Assembly (NCBI GenBank): GCA_038199755.1
Contig: JBBPYR010000099.1
Span: 1-23,797 of the forward strand
Length of the DNA stretch: 23,797 nt
From: JBBPYR01 sp038199755
Lineage (GTDB): Bacteria; Chloroflexota; Ktedonobacteria; Ktedonobacterales; Ktedonobacteraceae
Direction: 5' to 3'
The position numbers and the translations under genes are program-made. The notes under the pieces are model-generated. The model was given only the letters and a program-made list of their open reading frames with translations. It had not been told where the DNA came from and made no database searches. Of the stretch, positions 1 through 8,270 are shown piece by piece; position 1 is the first letter of the stretch; each line of letters begins with the position of its first letter.

Positions 1-132
1 AAACAGTTGGCTATTGGAGGTTAGTTAAAAAAAAGGTTTTTGTTCGGGGACGGAGATGGCGCGCGCTAGTCGCCACAACGCCTCGCGCGCTCCTTCTCGT
101 TCCCAGACGAAAACGCTTGTGTTAAACTAAGC
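1..132. other. Non-coding left edge with a GC inverted repeat
   Basis: No credible gene is seen here. Seven-base arms, GCGCGCG at 59-65 and CGCGCGC at 84-90, can form a hairpin with an 18-nt loop. Read on the minus strand it lies downstream of the DoxX-like gene, and an A-run at 27-34 would become a U-run about 25 nt after the stem. That is too far for a convincing intrinsic terminator, so any terminator role is weak. Confidence 0.35.
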
Positions 133-918
133 TCAATGAGCCAAGGGTTTCACTTCTGGGGCTTTCGCATCCATACCATGGAACCATGTCCCAGGCTTCC
201 AGGGCAGTCCTAACGCGGGTAGCAACCAACTATCAAGACCAATCCAGCCACAGACTCTCCAGGAGAAGCAGAGGAATAATCCAAGCATGCCCAGGATAGG
301 ATTAACACTCACCGTTCCAGCCAGCAGGTAGTTCATGTTCATCAACACGCCAAACCCTGCCGCGATACCAGTCAGTATTCCTAAGAGGATACCTAAGCCA
401 ACCGCAACTTCTCCCCAGGTCACAAGGAATGAGAACAGGCCCGCATTCGGCAGCACTGCATGTTGTAAAAACCATGCATACCAGCCTTGCACCGATGGAT
501 TAGCACCAGCAGTTTTAGCTAGAGCACCAGCCACAAATCCTGCCAGTCCTTTTCCGGTTGTCCCCCAGGCAGGAGAGATAACCTTTTCCCACCCTGCTAG
601 CAGCCATTCGGCTCCAACATACATGCGAACCACAAACCATAGTATAGCTGAGCCTTCCGTTGCGAAGAAAAACTTCGACACCGACGGTTCAGGAAAGCGC
701 TCATTTGCAGATGCAGCATGTAACTCAGATCGCTCTTGTGTATATTGAACGAAAGCCAAAATTAGCGCAACAAAAAACAGGATGAGTAAACCTACACCCC
801 AATAGTCATTGGCTGTTGAGCCAGCAACGCCTAAGATAATATGAACGATGGTCCACAGTGCTGCAACAGCAGCTATAATCATGCCCCATCTAAGTATTGG
901 GTTGCGTTGAGTAAACAT
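133..918 (-). CDS. DoxX/DoxD-like integral membrane protein
   Basis: A 261-residue hydrophobic protein. After an N-terminal membrane segment and a short charged linker comes a DoxX/DoxD-type four-helix core. It opens with a segment resembling RMYVGAEWLLAGWEK, followed by helices around FSFLVTWGEVAVGLGILLG and a Gly/Asn-rich NMNYLLAG turn. DoxX proteins and the DoxD small subunit of thiosulfate:quinone oxidoreductase are quinone-linked or redox-related membrane proteins; the substrate cannot be told here. An ATG at 943-945 would add nine residues. The ATG at 916-918 is preferred because GGAAAGGAAAAGGGAA lies just before it. It is transcribed away from its right-hand neighbour and has no operon partner in the window. 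Confidence 0.8.
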   Translation of the reverse strand: MFTQRNPILRWGMIIAAVAALWTIVHIILGVAGSTANDYWGVGLLILFFVALILAFVQYTQERSELHAASANERFPEPSVSKFFFATEGSAILWFVVRMYVGAEWLLAGWEKVISPAWGTTGKGLAGFVAGALAKTAGANPSVQGWYAWFLQHAVLPNAGLFSFLVTWGEVAVGLGILLGILTGIAAGFGVLMNMNYLLAGTVSVNPILGMLGLFLCFSWRVCGWIGLDSWLLPALGLPWKPGTWFHGMDAKAPEVKPLAH

Positions 919-1325
919 AAATTCCCTTTTCCTTTCCAGAGTCATTATTTCAGCAGAAACCTTGAATCGGTAGCACCGTAAACGGAGCGAAGAACCATAA
1001 ACGTTGTTCTATCAAGAGGCTCCACGTTTCTGACTACCGCCATGAGAAGCATCGCTTCTTTCCTGCACTCTTAGTATGGAATATGACAATCACAGCGCAA
1101 TCACACCAAAGCGATAAGTATCACAAACATATCACGTGTGTTCCCTTCAGGATTTCCGCTATTGGCACAGGCGACAAGAATGAGAATGATGGTTGCCACA
1201 TAACCCCACGGCTATACCACCAAGCAGATACAAAACTGCACGGCAAAGCTAGAAATAGGCAACCTTTTATGCTAGACTATGCAGCGAAGAAGCAGCATGT
1301 ACACATACCAGAAGGAGTGGCACCT
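919..1325. other. Gene-free divergent intergenic region
   Basis: About 400 nt between the minus-strand DoxX-like gene and the hydrolase. A tight hairpin, AGAAGC-atc-GCTTCT, lies at 1045-1059. A reading frame is open from 1083 into the hydrolase, but its predicted residues are low in hydrophobics, match no fold I recognise, and are not led by a ribosome site. I therefore treat 1083-1325 as leader DNA. No clear -35/-10 pair was found. Confidence 0.5.
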
Positions 1326-2216
1326 ATGCCAGAGCACAACAACCCATCAGAGGAACAAGCGGCCCAACTGCAAAACATCAGGCTACGCCCTGTCGTCTAT
1401 AGCCTGCCCGCCATGAATGAGGTCACTATCCGGAGCGATATCACCTATAAAAAAGTGGCCGATGGCGACTTAAAAATGGATGTGTACTACCCCGGCGACT
1501 ACGAGGGCGAGACACGCCTGCCAGCCGTCCTTTATATTCATGGCGATGGTGGACCAGAATCCGTCAAAACGGCGAAAGAGTGGGGACAATACACCGCGTG
1601 GGGCCAGCTTACCGCCGCCTCCGGCTTGATCGCTATCACCTTCAATCACCGCTCCAGTGACGGCCTAACCAAAATCTATGAGGTTGCCAGCGATATTGAC
1701 GATCTGATCCGCTACGTTCGTGACAATAGCGACCTGCTTGGCATCGATGCCAGTCGGCTCTGCATCTGGTCCTGCTCCGCTGGTACGCCCTATGCCCTAC
1801 GAGTCGCCCTCCATGATAGCCCCACCTTCGTGCGCTGCATCGTGAGCTACTATGGCCTCGCCGACCTGCACGTCTACTACGACACTACCCACAAAGAAGA
1901 CACGCTTGACGACCCAACCGCGGCCCTCCCCTATCTCAGCGAAGAGGTGCTGAACGAGTTCTCGGCTGCGCACATCATCAACAAAGCACAAGGACAGATC
2001 GCGCCGCTCTTCATCGTCAGAGCAGGGCTAGATCATCCCGCGCTCAACGCCTCGATTGACCGCTTGATGACAGCCGCCATCGCAAAAAACAGCGAGCTTG
2101 ACTTCATGAATCATCCCAGCGGACATCATGGCTTCGATGTCTTAGATGACAACCCGCGCTCACGCGAAATCATTAAAGCAACACTCACCTTCATCAAAAC
2201 ACATCTTTTGACGTAA
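1326..2216 (+). CDS. Alpha/beta hydrolase (dienelactone hydrolase/esterase-like)
   Basis: A 296-residue alpha/beta hydrolase, probably cytoplasmic because no signal peptide is seen. The oxyanion-hole motif is YIHGDGGP (about 70-77). The nucleophile elbow reads WSCSAG, with Ser151 as the likely nucleophile and Ser in place of the first Gly of GxSxG. Asp236 (AGLDHP) and His267 or His268 (SGHHGF) fit the acid and base. The family hydrolyses esters, lactones or peptides; the substrate cannot be predicted. The start at 1326 is chosen because AAGGAG (1312-1317) sits 8 nt upstream; the frame is open 81 codons further up but without support. The stop overlaps the AAAGGA that serves rnhC, so the two may be co-transcribed. 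Confidence 0.85.
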   Translation: MPEHNNPSEEQAAQLQNIRLRPVVYSLPAMNEVTIRSDITYKKVADGDLKMDVYYPGDYEGETRLPAVLYIHGDGGPESVKTAKEWGQYTAWGQLTAASGLIAITFNHRSSDGLTKIYEVASDIDDLIRYVRDNSDLLGIDASRLCIWSCSAGTPYALRVALHDSPTFVRCIVSYYGLADLHVYYDTTHKEDTLDDPTAALPYLSEEVLNEFSAAHIINKAQGQIAPLFIVRAGLDHPALNASIDRLMTAAIAKNSELDFMNHPSGHHGFDVLDDNPRSREIIKATLTFIKTHLLT

Positions 2217-2231
2217 AGGACGCATACAACT

Positions 2232-3182
2232 ATGGCGGGGAACAAGCTGCAAGGAACCCTGGACGCCTTCCGTGAGCTTTTGAACAGTAGAGGGTGGTCT
2301 ATTATTGCAGAAAAAGAAATCGAACATGGCATACAACTGCTCGTAACCGACGGTTCAACGAAAGTCACTATTGATTGCTTCAAAACAGGAAATGCTCTCA
2401 TCCAAGGGCAAGCTGGGAAGCTTAGAAATGAAATTCAGAACTGGTGGAACGAGCAGAAGGCCGTATCAAAGGCACAAAAAGGGTTAAGCAATGAGCAATC
2501 CTTACTCTGGCAAGAGCCTCTGACTAGAGTACAGAAGACTGGCATTGCCCACATAGGCAGCGACGAGTCGGGCAAAGGCGATTATTTTGGGCCACTTGTC
2601 GTTGCCGCTGTCTATGTGAACGCGCAGACGGAGCAACAACTGGTGAGCCTCAACGTGCGTGACAGCAAGACGCTACCCGACAACATCATTCTCTCGCGGG
2701 CAGAAGAGATTCAGCGCGTATGCCGTGGACAGGGGATCATCCGTCGCTACCTGCCCGAACGCTATAACGCCCTCTACGCCCAGTTCGGCAACCTGAACCT
2801 CCTGCTCGCTGACGCGCACGCCCAGGCGATTGCCAAACTGCAACAAACCGTTGCCAGCGAACATGCCATCGTCGATCAGTTTGCCGACGAGTCACTCGTG
2901 CAGCGAGCACTGTTGAAGCTAGGCTGCAAGATCACACTGGAGCAGCGACCACGCGCCGAAGACGATATCGCGGTTGCCGCCGCCTCCATCATCGCACGCG
3001 CAACCTTCGTCACTAGCATACAAGAACTCTCTGACCGTGTCGGCATCCATCTCCCCAAAGGTGCCTCCGACCCCAGGATCGTCACCACGGGCCGCGAAAT
3101 CGTAGCCAAGCATGGACGAGACATGCTGGGCAAAGTAGCCAAGCTGCACTTCAAAACAACGGCAGCCATCTTGCAGGAGTAG
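2232..3182 (+). CDS. rnhC: Ribonuclease HIII
   Basis: A 316-residue RNase HIII, which cleaves the RNA strand of RNA-DNA hybrids (R-loops, primers). The length matches the family (about 310). Residues 1-90 form the TBP-like N-terminal substrate-binding domain that separates HIII from HII. The catalytic domain opens with GSDESGKGDYFGP (Asp111, Glu112), followed by RDSKTL, Asp215 in IVDQFADE, and RAEDDIAVAAASIIARA (residues 241-257), which supplies the last acidic ligand. AAAGGA at 2215-2220 lies 11 nt before the ATG and overlaps the hydrolase stop. Its own 3' end, GCAGGAG, is the ribosome site for the next gene, so the pair is translationally linked. Confidence 0.95.
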   Translation: MAGNKLQGTLDAFRELLNSRGWSIIAEKEIEHGIQLLVTDGSTKVTIDCFKTGNALIQGQAGKLRNEIQNWWNEQKAVSKAQKGLSNEQSLLWQEPLTRVQKTGIAHIGSDESGKGDYFGPLVVAAVYVNAQTEQQLVSLNVRDSKTLPDNIILSRAEEIQRVCRGQGIIRRYLPERYNALYAQFGNLNLLLADAHAQAIAKLQQTVASEHAIVDQFADESLVQRALLKLGCKITLEQRPRAEDDIAVAAASIIARATFVTSIQELSDRVGIHLPKGASDPRIVTTGREIVAKHGRDMLGKVAKLHFKTTAAILQE

Positions 3183-3184
3183 TC

Positions 3185-4138
3185 ATGCAAGCACGCTCCC
3201 TCCTGCTGACAGGCCCACGCAAACTAGCATGGATGCACGAGACATTACCGGCACTCCAACCTGACGAGGTGCTCATACAAACCACTGTGGGTGCGATCAG
3301 TATTGGAACCGAGCTACTCCACTATATGGGCATTTCGCGTCAAACACATACACCCCATTATCCCTATATGACAGGCTATGAAAGCGTGGGGAAGATCATA
3401 CAATGTGGCGCAAACGTGCGACACTTACACGTTGGGGAGCGCGTGGTGGCATGCTACGGGCATCGCACACACGCCATTGTGCCAGCAGCAAAGGCAATTC
3501 CCGTGCCCGATACTATTCCTGACGCGCTGGCCCTACTCAGCATTCTCACTTGCGACGTAGCCAAGGGTATTGGCAAGCTGTCTACTCAATCAGTTGACGC
3601 GGTACTTCTCACTGGAACTGGTGCCATTGGTCTGCTCACCATCTTCATGCTACTCACGCGAAATAAAACGATCCTCATAGACATCATCGAATCAGATGCG
3701 CATCGACGCGAGCTAGCCCAACGCATCTACGGTAATGCAATACATGCTCTCTACACATCCTCCGCATTCACACAAACAGAAAAAGCATACCCTATTGCTA
3801 TCGAGTGTTCCAGTAGCGACGCAGCCTTCGCGCTTTTGCAGCAGCACATGCAACACAACGGACGCATCTGTATCCTGGCCGATGGTAACAAAGAGCCACT
3901 CGTACTTACACCAGACTTTCATAGCAAAGAGCTAACAGTGATAGGTTCAAGTGATGGCAACGACTACCACAGCCACGCCAAACAATTCTTCGCCCTCCCG
4001 ACACATGACACATACCCGCTGACAGCACTTTTCGAGCACACTACCACAGCAGATAATTTGCCTGCAACCTTTGCGGCTCTAGCAAGCTGTGCAATTAATC
4101 CAATCAAAGTGCTTGTCCAGTATGATATACATATTTGA
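3185..4138 (+). CDS. MDR-family oxidoreductase without visible zinc ligands
   Basis: A 317-residue medium-chain dehydrogenase/reductase with a GroES-like N-terminal half and a Rossmann domain bearing TGTGAIGLL (about residue 143). Classic zinc alcohol dehydrogenases have a Cys before GTD and a GHE motif. Here the first is ISIGTELLHYMG with no Cys, and the second reads GYESVG, so both usual catalytic zinc ligands are missing. The GTELL.YMG pattern and short length resemble the BchC-like branch (bacteriochlorophyllide dehydrogenase relatives); a role in chlorophyll synthesis is not implied. The ATG is two bases after the rnhC stop and uses GCAGGAG (3173-3179) inside rnhC. The substrate is unknown. 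Confidence 0.82.
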   Translation: MQARSLLLTGPRKLAWMHETLPALQPDEVLIQTTVGAISIGTELLHYMGISRQTHTPHYPYMTGYESVGKIIQCGANVRHLHVGERVVACYGHRTHAIVPAAKAIPVPDTIPDALALLSILTCDVAKGIGKLSTQSVDAVLLTGTGAIGLLTIFMLLTRNKTILIDIIESDAHRRELAQRIYGNAIHALYTSSAFTQTEKAYPIAIECSSSDAAFALLQQHMQHNGRICILADGNKEPLVLTPDFHSKELTVIGSSDGNDYHSHAKQFFALPTHDTYPLTALFEHTTTADNLPATFAALASCAINPIKVLVQYDIHI

Positions 4139-4157
4139 AAGACAGGAGCAAGAAACA

Positions 4158-4384
4158 ATGGTCAACACAGGATTACAGGGTAAAGTGGCCCTGTATCGCC
4201 CGGTCCCATCCAAACAGGCTGGGTAACACCAGAAGCGGAAGAGCAGATCAAGCGCGAAACACCACTTGGCCGCGTCGGTCAACCCGCAGATATCGCCGAT
4301 GTCATCGTCTTCTTAGCCTCGGAGCAGGCACGCTGGGTCAGCGGCCAGATGATCTCCGTCAGCGGTGGGCGCAGAATATTCTAA
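4158..4384 (+). pseudogene. Short-chain dehydrogenase remnant with internal deletion
   Basis: CAGGAGC (4142-4148) precedes ATG 4158, and the first codons read MVNTGLQGKVAL, a typical SDR start just before the TGxxxGxG cofactor motif. The sequence then jumps to another frame. From 4193 it reads VSPGPIQTGW, then ETPLGRVGQPADIADVIVFL and WVSGQMISVSGG, the standard SDR C-terminus, ending at TAA 4382-4384. The cofactor site, catalytic Ser and YxxxK are all gone, roughly 500 nt. The start frame ends at TAA 4224-4226. The gene cannot make an active dehydrogenase. It follows the MDR gene by 19 nt, so it was probably part of the same redox cluster. Confidence 0.85.
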
Positions 4385-4472
4385 ACAGATAGCACAAATG
4401 ACACCAGCAGTACCCATAAGCGTGTACAATAAGAGAGTACATATCATCACAAAAGAGACGAGGAATCGTGCA

Positions 4473-4991
4473 ATGGCTGATCTTCCGCGCCTGGCAAGCC
4501 TTTTGAAATCGCGCAACACTATTGACGAGAAAATGGCGGCTTTGATTGGGCACACAACCCAACTTGGCAACATCGGCGAATACATTGCCGCCGCCATCTT
4601 TGACATTGCACTCGATGACGCAGGAAAGCGACGCGGCTACGATGGACGCTTTACACGCGGCCCCCTCGCGGGGAAAACGGTCGATATCCAATGGCATCCC
4701 AAACATGATGGGCAAATGAACATCAGAATGGATATGTTTCCAGACTACTACCTCGTATTGAGCGGCCCTGCGTCTTCGCCCAATTTTGCCAGTCCTTGGC
4801 TGATCTCAACCATTTATCTCTTTGATGCCAACAGCCTATTCCTCGGTCTACGCGAACGCGGCGTGCAGATCGGCAGCAGCACCAGCGTGACCGGGCCGCT
4901 CTGGGAACGGGCCGAAATCTATCCCATACCAAGGAATACCGAACTTATCCTGAGCGATGACGAGCGCAAACAGCTTATTCTTTTCGCATAA
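4473..4991 (+). CDS. Conserved hypothetical protein, possible nuclease-like fold
   Basis: A 172-residue soluble protein not recognised with certainty. It has an N-terminal helical part (MADLPRLASLLKSRNTIDEK), then LGNIGEYIAAAIFDI, a GYDGRFTRGPLAGKTVDIQW stretch, and a strand DYYLVLSGP. The order Glu in a helix, then Asp-x-Gln in a strand followed by a basic residue, resembles small PD-(D/E)xK-like or DUF6998-type proteins; this is inference only. The start at 4473 is chosen because GAGACGAGGA (4455-4464) precedes it. The frame is open upstream to 4365 but overlaps the SDR remnant. TACAAT at about 4424-4429 could be a -10 box, but no matching -35 was found. Confidence 0.6.
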   Translation: MADLPRLASLLKSRNTIDEKMAALIGHTTQLGNIGEYIAAAIFDIALDDAGKRRGYDGRFTRGPLAGKTVDIQWHPKHDGQMNIRMDMFPDYYLVLSGPASSPNFASPWLISTIYLFDANSLFLGLRERGVQIGSSTSVTGPLWERAEIYPIPRNTELILSDDERKQLILFA

Positions 4992-5062
4992 CTATCACAG
5001 TGCAACAATTTGGCCTTGAAAATCGTTTTTACGTGCAGAGGGTGTGTAATGGCGCGCATATT

Positions 5063-5078
5063 TGATACATGAGTATCA
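5063..5078. promoter_or_regulatory. Perfect inverted repeat upstream of zinc-ribbon gene
   Basis: TGATAC-atga-GTATCA, a perfect 6+4+6 palindrome, lies 31 nt before the ATG at 5110. Size and position suit a repressor or activator operator in the promoter region. No U-run follows, so it is not a terminator. Confidence 0.4.
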
Positions 5079-5109
5079 TTTGCGTCTATATGTTTAAAAA
5101 GGAGTTGAC

Positions 5110-6084
5110 ATGGTTTTCTGTGGCCAATGTGGCTTGAAAATTCCGCCAGGCGTTGCGCGGTGTCCACGCTGCGGTACAGCGGTTGACACCATGAATAGCG
5201 ACGCAGCATATGATGACATCAACACAGAGGGTGCTACCATCGCCTCCTTGTCCTATCCTCCCTCTCCCCTGCCTGATTCAGCACGAGGCGGATTTCCACA
5301 AGCCGGAACTCCATCATCACCGGGCAATCCTCAAAAGCTTGTACTCCAAGCAGATGACACGAGCATTGCCGGGCCTAGTGCCGCCACCAGCAGGGTGAAC
5401 GCACAACCTAGCGGCACGCCCCCTTACCACACGTATCCTGTACAACCAACCAGTGGTGCATCCTACCCAGGCTATCCACCACAGAGTGGTATACAATATC
5501 CCACCCAGAATGCTACCTATCCTGGCTACATTCCCTACCCAGGCGCCCCCCCACAGAATGAGCCAGTGAGACAACGGTCACGTGGACGCATTGTCTCACT
5601 GATTGTCATCCTTTTGGGCCTACTCGTCCTGCTCGCTGCGCTGTCCTTCTTCGCCTATACACGTTTAGGCGTGGGACACAACCTCATCCCTGGTGGCACC
5701 ACCAGCACCCCTGGCATCGTCACAACGCCTACTACGCCCACCGCATCACCAGAGCAGCAAGCTCAGGCCATCGTGACCCAATACTATGATGATGTGAATA
5801 ACAAAAACTATGAAGCTGCCTACAACCTTTGGGTGCCCGGCACGAATCCCTCTCCGACACTCCCGGACTTTATCAAAGGCTTTCAGTATACCCTGCACGA
5901 TGATTTGACCATCACCAAAACGGCGCAACTGAACGATGGTACCGTTCAGGTATCTATCACCATCGTGGCAACGGAACAAACCACCACTGGAGGCACAAAG
6001 CAAAGCACCTATCAGGGATACAACATCGTCGGACAACAAAACGGCGTCTGGAAAATACAAAGCGGAAAGCTCAGTAAAGTATAA
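5110..6084 (+). CDS. Zinc-ribbon membrane-anchored protein with NTF2-like tail
   Basis: A 324-residue protein. An N-terminal zinc ribbon (Cys4, Cys7, Cys18, Cys21) is followed by a long disordered Pro/Ser/Tyr/Gly-rich stretch (about 50-150) with repeated YPGY-type units. One membrane helix lies at about 161-183 after a basic RQRSRGR stop-transfer, then a Thr/Pro linker. The C-terminal domain (about 213-324: EQQAQAIVTQYYDDVNNKNY ... VWKIQSGKL) looks like an NTF2/lumazine-binding-type fold. The ribbon should face the cytoplasm and the C-terminal domain the outside. AAAAAGGAG (5096-5104) gives a strong start. The function is unknown. The architecture is common in Ktedonobacteria as I recall, and suggests envelope sensing or scaffolding. 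Confidence 0.8.
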   Translation: MVFCGQCGLKIPPGVARCPRCGTAVDTMNSDAAYDDINTEGATIASLSYPPSPLPDSARGGFPQAGTPSSPGNPQKLVLQADDTSIAGPSAATSRVNAQPSGTPPYHTYPVQPTSGASYPGYPPQSGIQYPTQNATYPGYIPYPGAPPQNEPVRQRSRGRIVSLIVILLGLLVLLAALSFFAYTRLGVGHNLIPGGTTSTPGIVTTPTTPTASPEQQAQAIVTQYYDDVNNKNYEAAYNLWVPGTNPSPTLPDFIKGFQYTLHDDLTITKTAQLNDGTVQVSITIVATEQTTTGGTKQSTYQGYNIVGQQNGVWKIQSGKLSKV

Positions 6085-6195
6085 CAACGCTCCACCTGCT
6101 TTAACTGCTTCACTCGCTACATCTGCCTGATAAACATTTTTCTTCTTGTGTAGAATGAAAGAAAGCACGATTGCTTCTCTTGTAAGGCAGAAACG

Positions 6196-6268
6196 AACTC
6201 CAAGTCGGCATACCTCTTGTAGGCTTATCGTGTTTGGATGCCTCTTGTAGACATGCCGACTTAGAGTT
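6196..6268 (+). promoter_or_regulatory. Long inverted repeat with nested direct repeats in leader
   Basis: Arms AACTCCAAGTCGGCAT (6196-6211) and ATGCCGACTTAGAGTT (6253-6268) pair over 16 bp with one G-U. The 41-nt loop begins and ends with the same 10-mer, CCTCTTGTAG (6213-6222 and 6241-6250). The structure ends 24 nt before the ATG at 6293, next to its ribosome site, so it would lie in the leader RNA or serve as paired protein-binding sites. No known riboswitch is recognised. Confidence 0.5.
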
Positions 6269-6292
6269 ACCACAGAAGGAGAAAAAAGCAGT

Positions 6293-7453
6293 ATGCCAAG
6301 TAATATATATAAAACAAGACCTCACACGCTTTCTAACGCACAAGTGCCACCCAGGGACCATCGAGGGCCAAGACCACTTACTGTGCTTTTCTCACTATTA
6401 GTTCTCATTGCCTCTATCCACTTTGCTATAACACTACACAATACGACCTTTACCACGCCACCCAAAACCTGTGCCAATCTTATTCGCTCTACTGACTATA
6501 CAAAGTATGTGCAATTGCAACCCAAAACGCAACAAATGGGTGCTATCCAATATTCACCACAAGTAACGGGTGGCATGCCATCTGCCCTTGTGCAAGTTAC
6601 GGGGACGGACGCGCAACAGACGCTGGATATCTATCTGTATGGTTGCACGATGCAAAAACAGACTCCTACTATTTCCTTGCTCTTTAAACAACAAGGTCTG
6701 CCACAAGGGACTGTCAGCATTAGTTCGGCAAATACTCTTGTCGTGGGCCAGATTGACCAAGCGATCAGTCCGCAACAGTTGAGCACAATTGAACCGATGC
6801 AGCAAAACATTTATAGCGAGTATAGTTGGCAAAAGGGTACCCTTGTACAGACTTCATTTGCTAGCCTATACCCCGTCACCAGCCGCGCCGAGGCAGAAGC
6901 CCTGCAAGAGCAAGAGAATAATGGGCAGCATCTTCCGTGGAACGACCCGCTAGCTACTGCACAGCAAATGGCAAAAGACCTGTTCCAGTGGACTAGCAGC
7001 GACCCACAAGATGCTGTCATCGACAACAACGGCAAAGTAGCCCACGTGCAGTTAAACCACCCTGACACAAACATGCAGGTAACGGTCACGCTCTCACGCA
7101 TCTTGCAGCAGAACACGAGCGGCCTCTGGTTCGTGATCGGAGCCCAGACAGCCGCAATCACGCTTGATCCGAGCAGCCTGCCAGCACTAGTGACATCGCC
7201 CATAGTGCTCAAAGGAACGGTGGGCATGGCCTCTGGCACATTGACGGTAAACCTATTCGATCATACGCTGAGTCCCTTGCAGATACCCACGACCACACCA
7301 TTAACAGCCGATGCGCAAGGGGCGTTCGCGGGTAGCATTGCCTATAACAACAACGCTCCGCACCAACCGGGCCTCCTCTTGATCGAGGAAGTGCCGCCCG
7401 CTGGTTCCACTGTTACTGGACAACTCCTGCTAACACACGCGATACTAGGATAG
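6293..7453 (+). CDS. Membrane-anchored extracytoplasmic protein with Gmad2-like domain
   Basis: A 386-residue protein. A basic, Pro-rich cytoplasmic tail of about 28 residues precedes one membrane helix (about 29-46), and the rest is predicted outside the cell. Two Cys (in KTCANL and YGCTMQ) could form a disulfide. The last 90 residues (from about 296: SPIVLKGTVGMASGTLTVNL ... GQLLLTHAIL) look like a Gmad2-type Ig-like beta domain, often seen at the end of secreted Firmicutes and Chloroflexota proteins. The middle is not recognised. GAAGGAG at about 6275-6281 supports the start. It lies 208 nt downstream of the zinc-ribbon gene and may share its transcript, with the inverted repeat between them. 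Confidence 0.72.
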   Translation: MPSNIYKTRPHTLSNAQVPPRDHRGPRPLTVLFSLLVLIASIHFAITLHNTTFTTPPKTCANLIRSTDYTKYVQLQPKTQQMGAIQYSPQVTGGMPSALVQVTGTDAQQTLDIYLYGCTMQKQTPTISLLFKQQGLPQGTVSISSANTLVVGQIDQAISPQQLSTIEPMQQNIYSEYSWQKGTLVQTSFASLYPVTSRAEAEALQEQENNGQHLPWNDPLATAQQMAKDLFQWTSSDPQDAVIDNNGKVAHVQLNHPDTNMQVTVTLSRILQQNTSGLWFVIGAQTAAITLDPSSLPALVTSPIVLKGTVGMASGTLTVNLFDHTLSPLQIPTTTPLTADAQGAFAGSIAYNNNAPHQPGLLLIEEVPPAGSTVTGQLLLTHAILG

Positions 7454-7489
7454 GAGCAGCTCTTTTCACCCTATCTGTTATGAAAGCCA

Positions 7490-7522
7490 CTGGTCGCTGA
7501 ATGATTTTCATCCGGCGACCAG
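7490..7522. terminator. Bidirectional hairpin between convergent genes
   Basis: CTGGTCGC (7490-7497) pairs perfectly with GCGACCAG (7515-7522), with a further ATGA/TCAT pairing inside the loop. It sits in the 76-nt gap between a plus-strand gene ending at 7453 and a minus-strand gene ending at 7530. T-runs on either side are poor, so termination would rely on stem strength. Confidence 0.55.
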
Positions 7523-7529
7523 CCTTCTC

Positions 7530-8270
7530 TCAAGTCAGCTTTCTGGTTACGAGCCAGACCGCTGGCACAAGCAAGACGATCGTCAGGAGCAGGAAGATGG
7601 TGGCTTCGATGCCCTGGAAAAGCCAGTACCGCTCAACGGGTTGATACAGACTTTTGGACTGAAAACCATGTTCATGCTCACATTGAATAAAGGCAGTAAA
7701 GGCATCGGCACTACCATTTCCGCCTAGTTGCGGGCAAATCTGACTAATCTGGATGTCAGATAGCTCGTGCCCACTGCGGTCATAGGTGCCCACATGAATC
7801 GTCCAGTCCGTATGAGCTGGTGGGCCTTGCTGATCTACAGGGCTGATATAGGTAAGTGGCGGCAGAAAGTACGGACGAATAAAGAGCTGTATCGCTAATC
7901 TTACAAGTACGAAGAGCACCAGCGTAATCCCCATAGCAGGAACAGAGCGGCGCACCACGATACCAGCCGTAACGCCAAGCACGAACGCAAAAAGGGCGTA
8001 CACAGGCAACAGAATTCCGTTGACATCGTAGTTATTCCAGAGAGAGTGGATAGCCACCCAGGGACCGCTCCACCAGACACTCAGGACGGCCAGTGCAAGA
8101 AATGCCAGTAAGATAATGCTGCTGAACAAAAACAACTTCGTTCCAAGCCAGCGTCCGCGTGTAATATTCTTCGTCCAGACTAGACGATGTGTTCTTTGTT
8201 CCAACTCGCGTGCTACCAGTGGTGCTCCCAGGAACATTCCTGCCAACAACGGTAACGCACTCAGCGTCGT
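7530..8270 (-). pseudogene. ABC-2 type permease, N-terminal part deleted
   Basis: About 245 residues of an ABC permease. The frame picks up recognisable permease sequence at about TLSALPLLAGMFLGAPLVAR (just downstream of 8280), runs through ELEQRTHRLVWTK, and ends with VTRKLT. At least four membrane helices remain. In full-length relatives this segment is preceded by roughly 100 or more residues with the first helices; here those are replaced by the first 59 codons of the ATPase in a different frame. Restart at TTG 8249 or ATG 8237 could make a shortened protein, but no ribosome site is evident. Called a remnant. Confidence 0.78.

Noticed and set aside
1083..1325. 81-codon N-terminal extension of the hydrolase
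   Set aside because: No ribosome site before 1083, unusual residue composition, and a strong AAGGAG directly before ATG 1326.
4135..4392. 85-codon frame rich in Arg over the SDR remnant
   Set aside because: It is the wrong frame of the dehydrogenase remnant; the SDR C-terminal motifs are in another frame.
5746..6273. 175-codon open frame antisense to the zinc-ribbon gene
   Set aside because: It mirrors the coding frame of the plus-strand gene, has no ribosome site and no recognisable fold.
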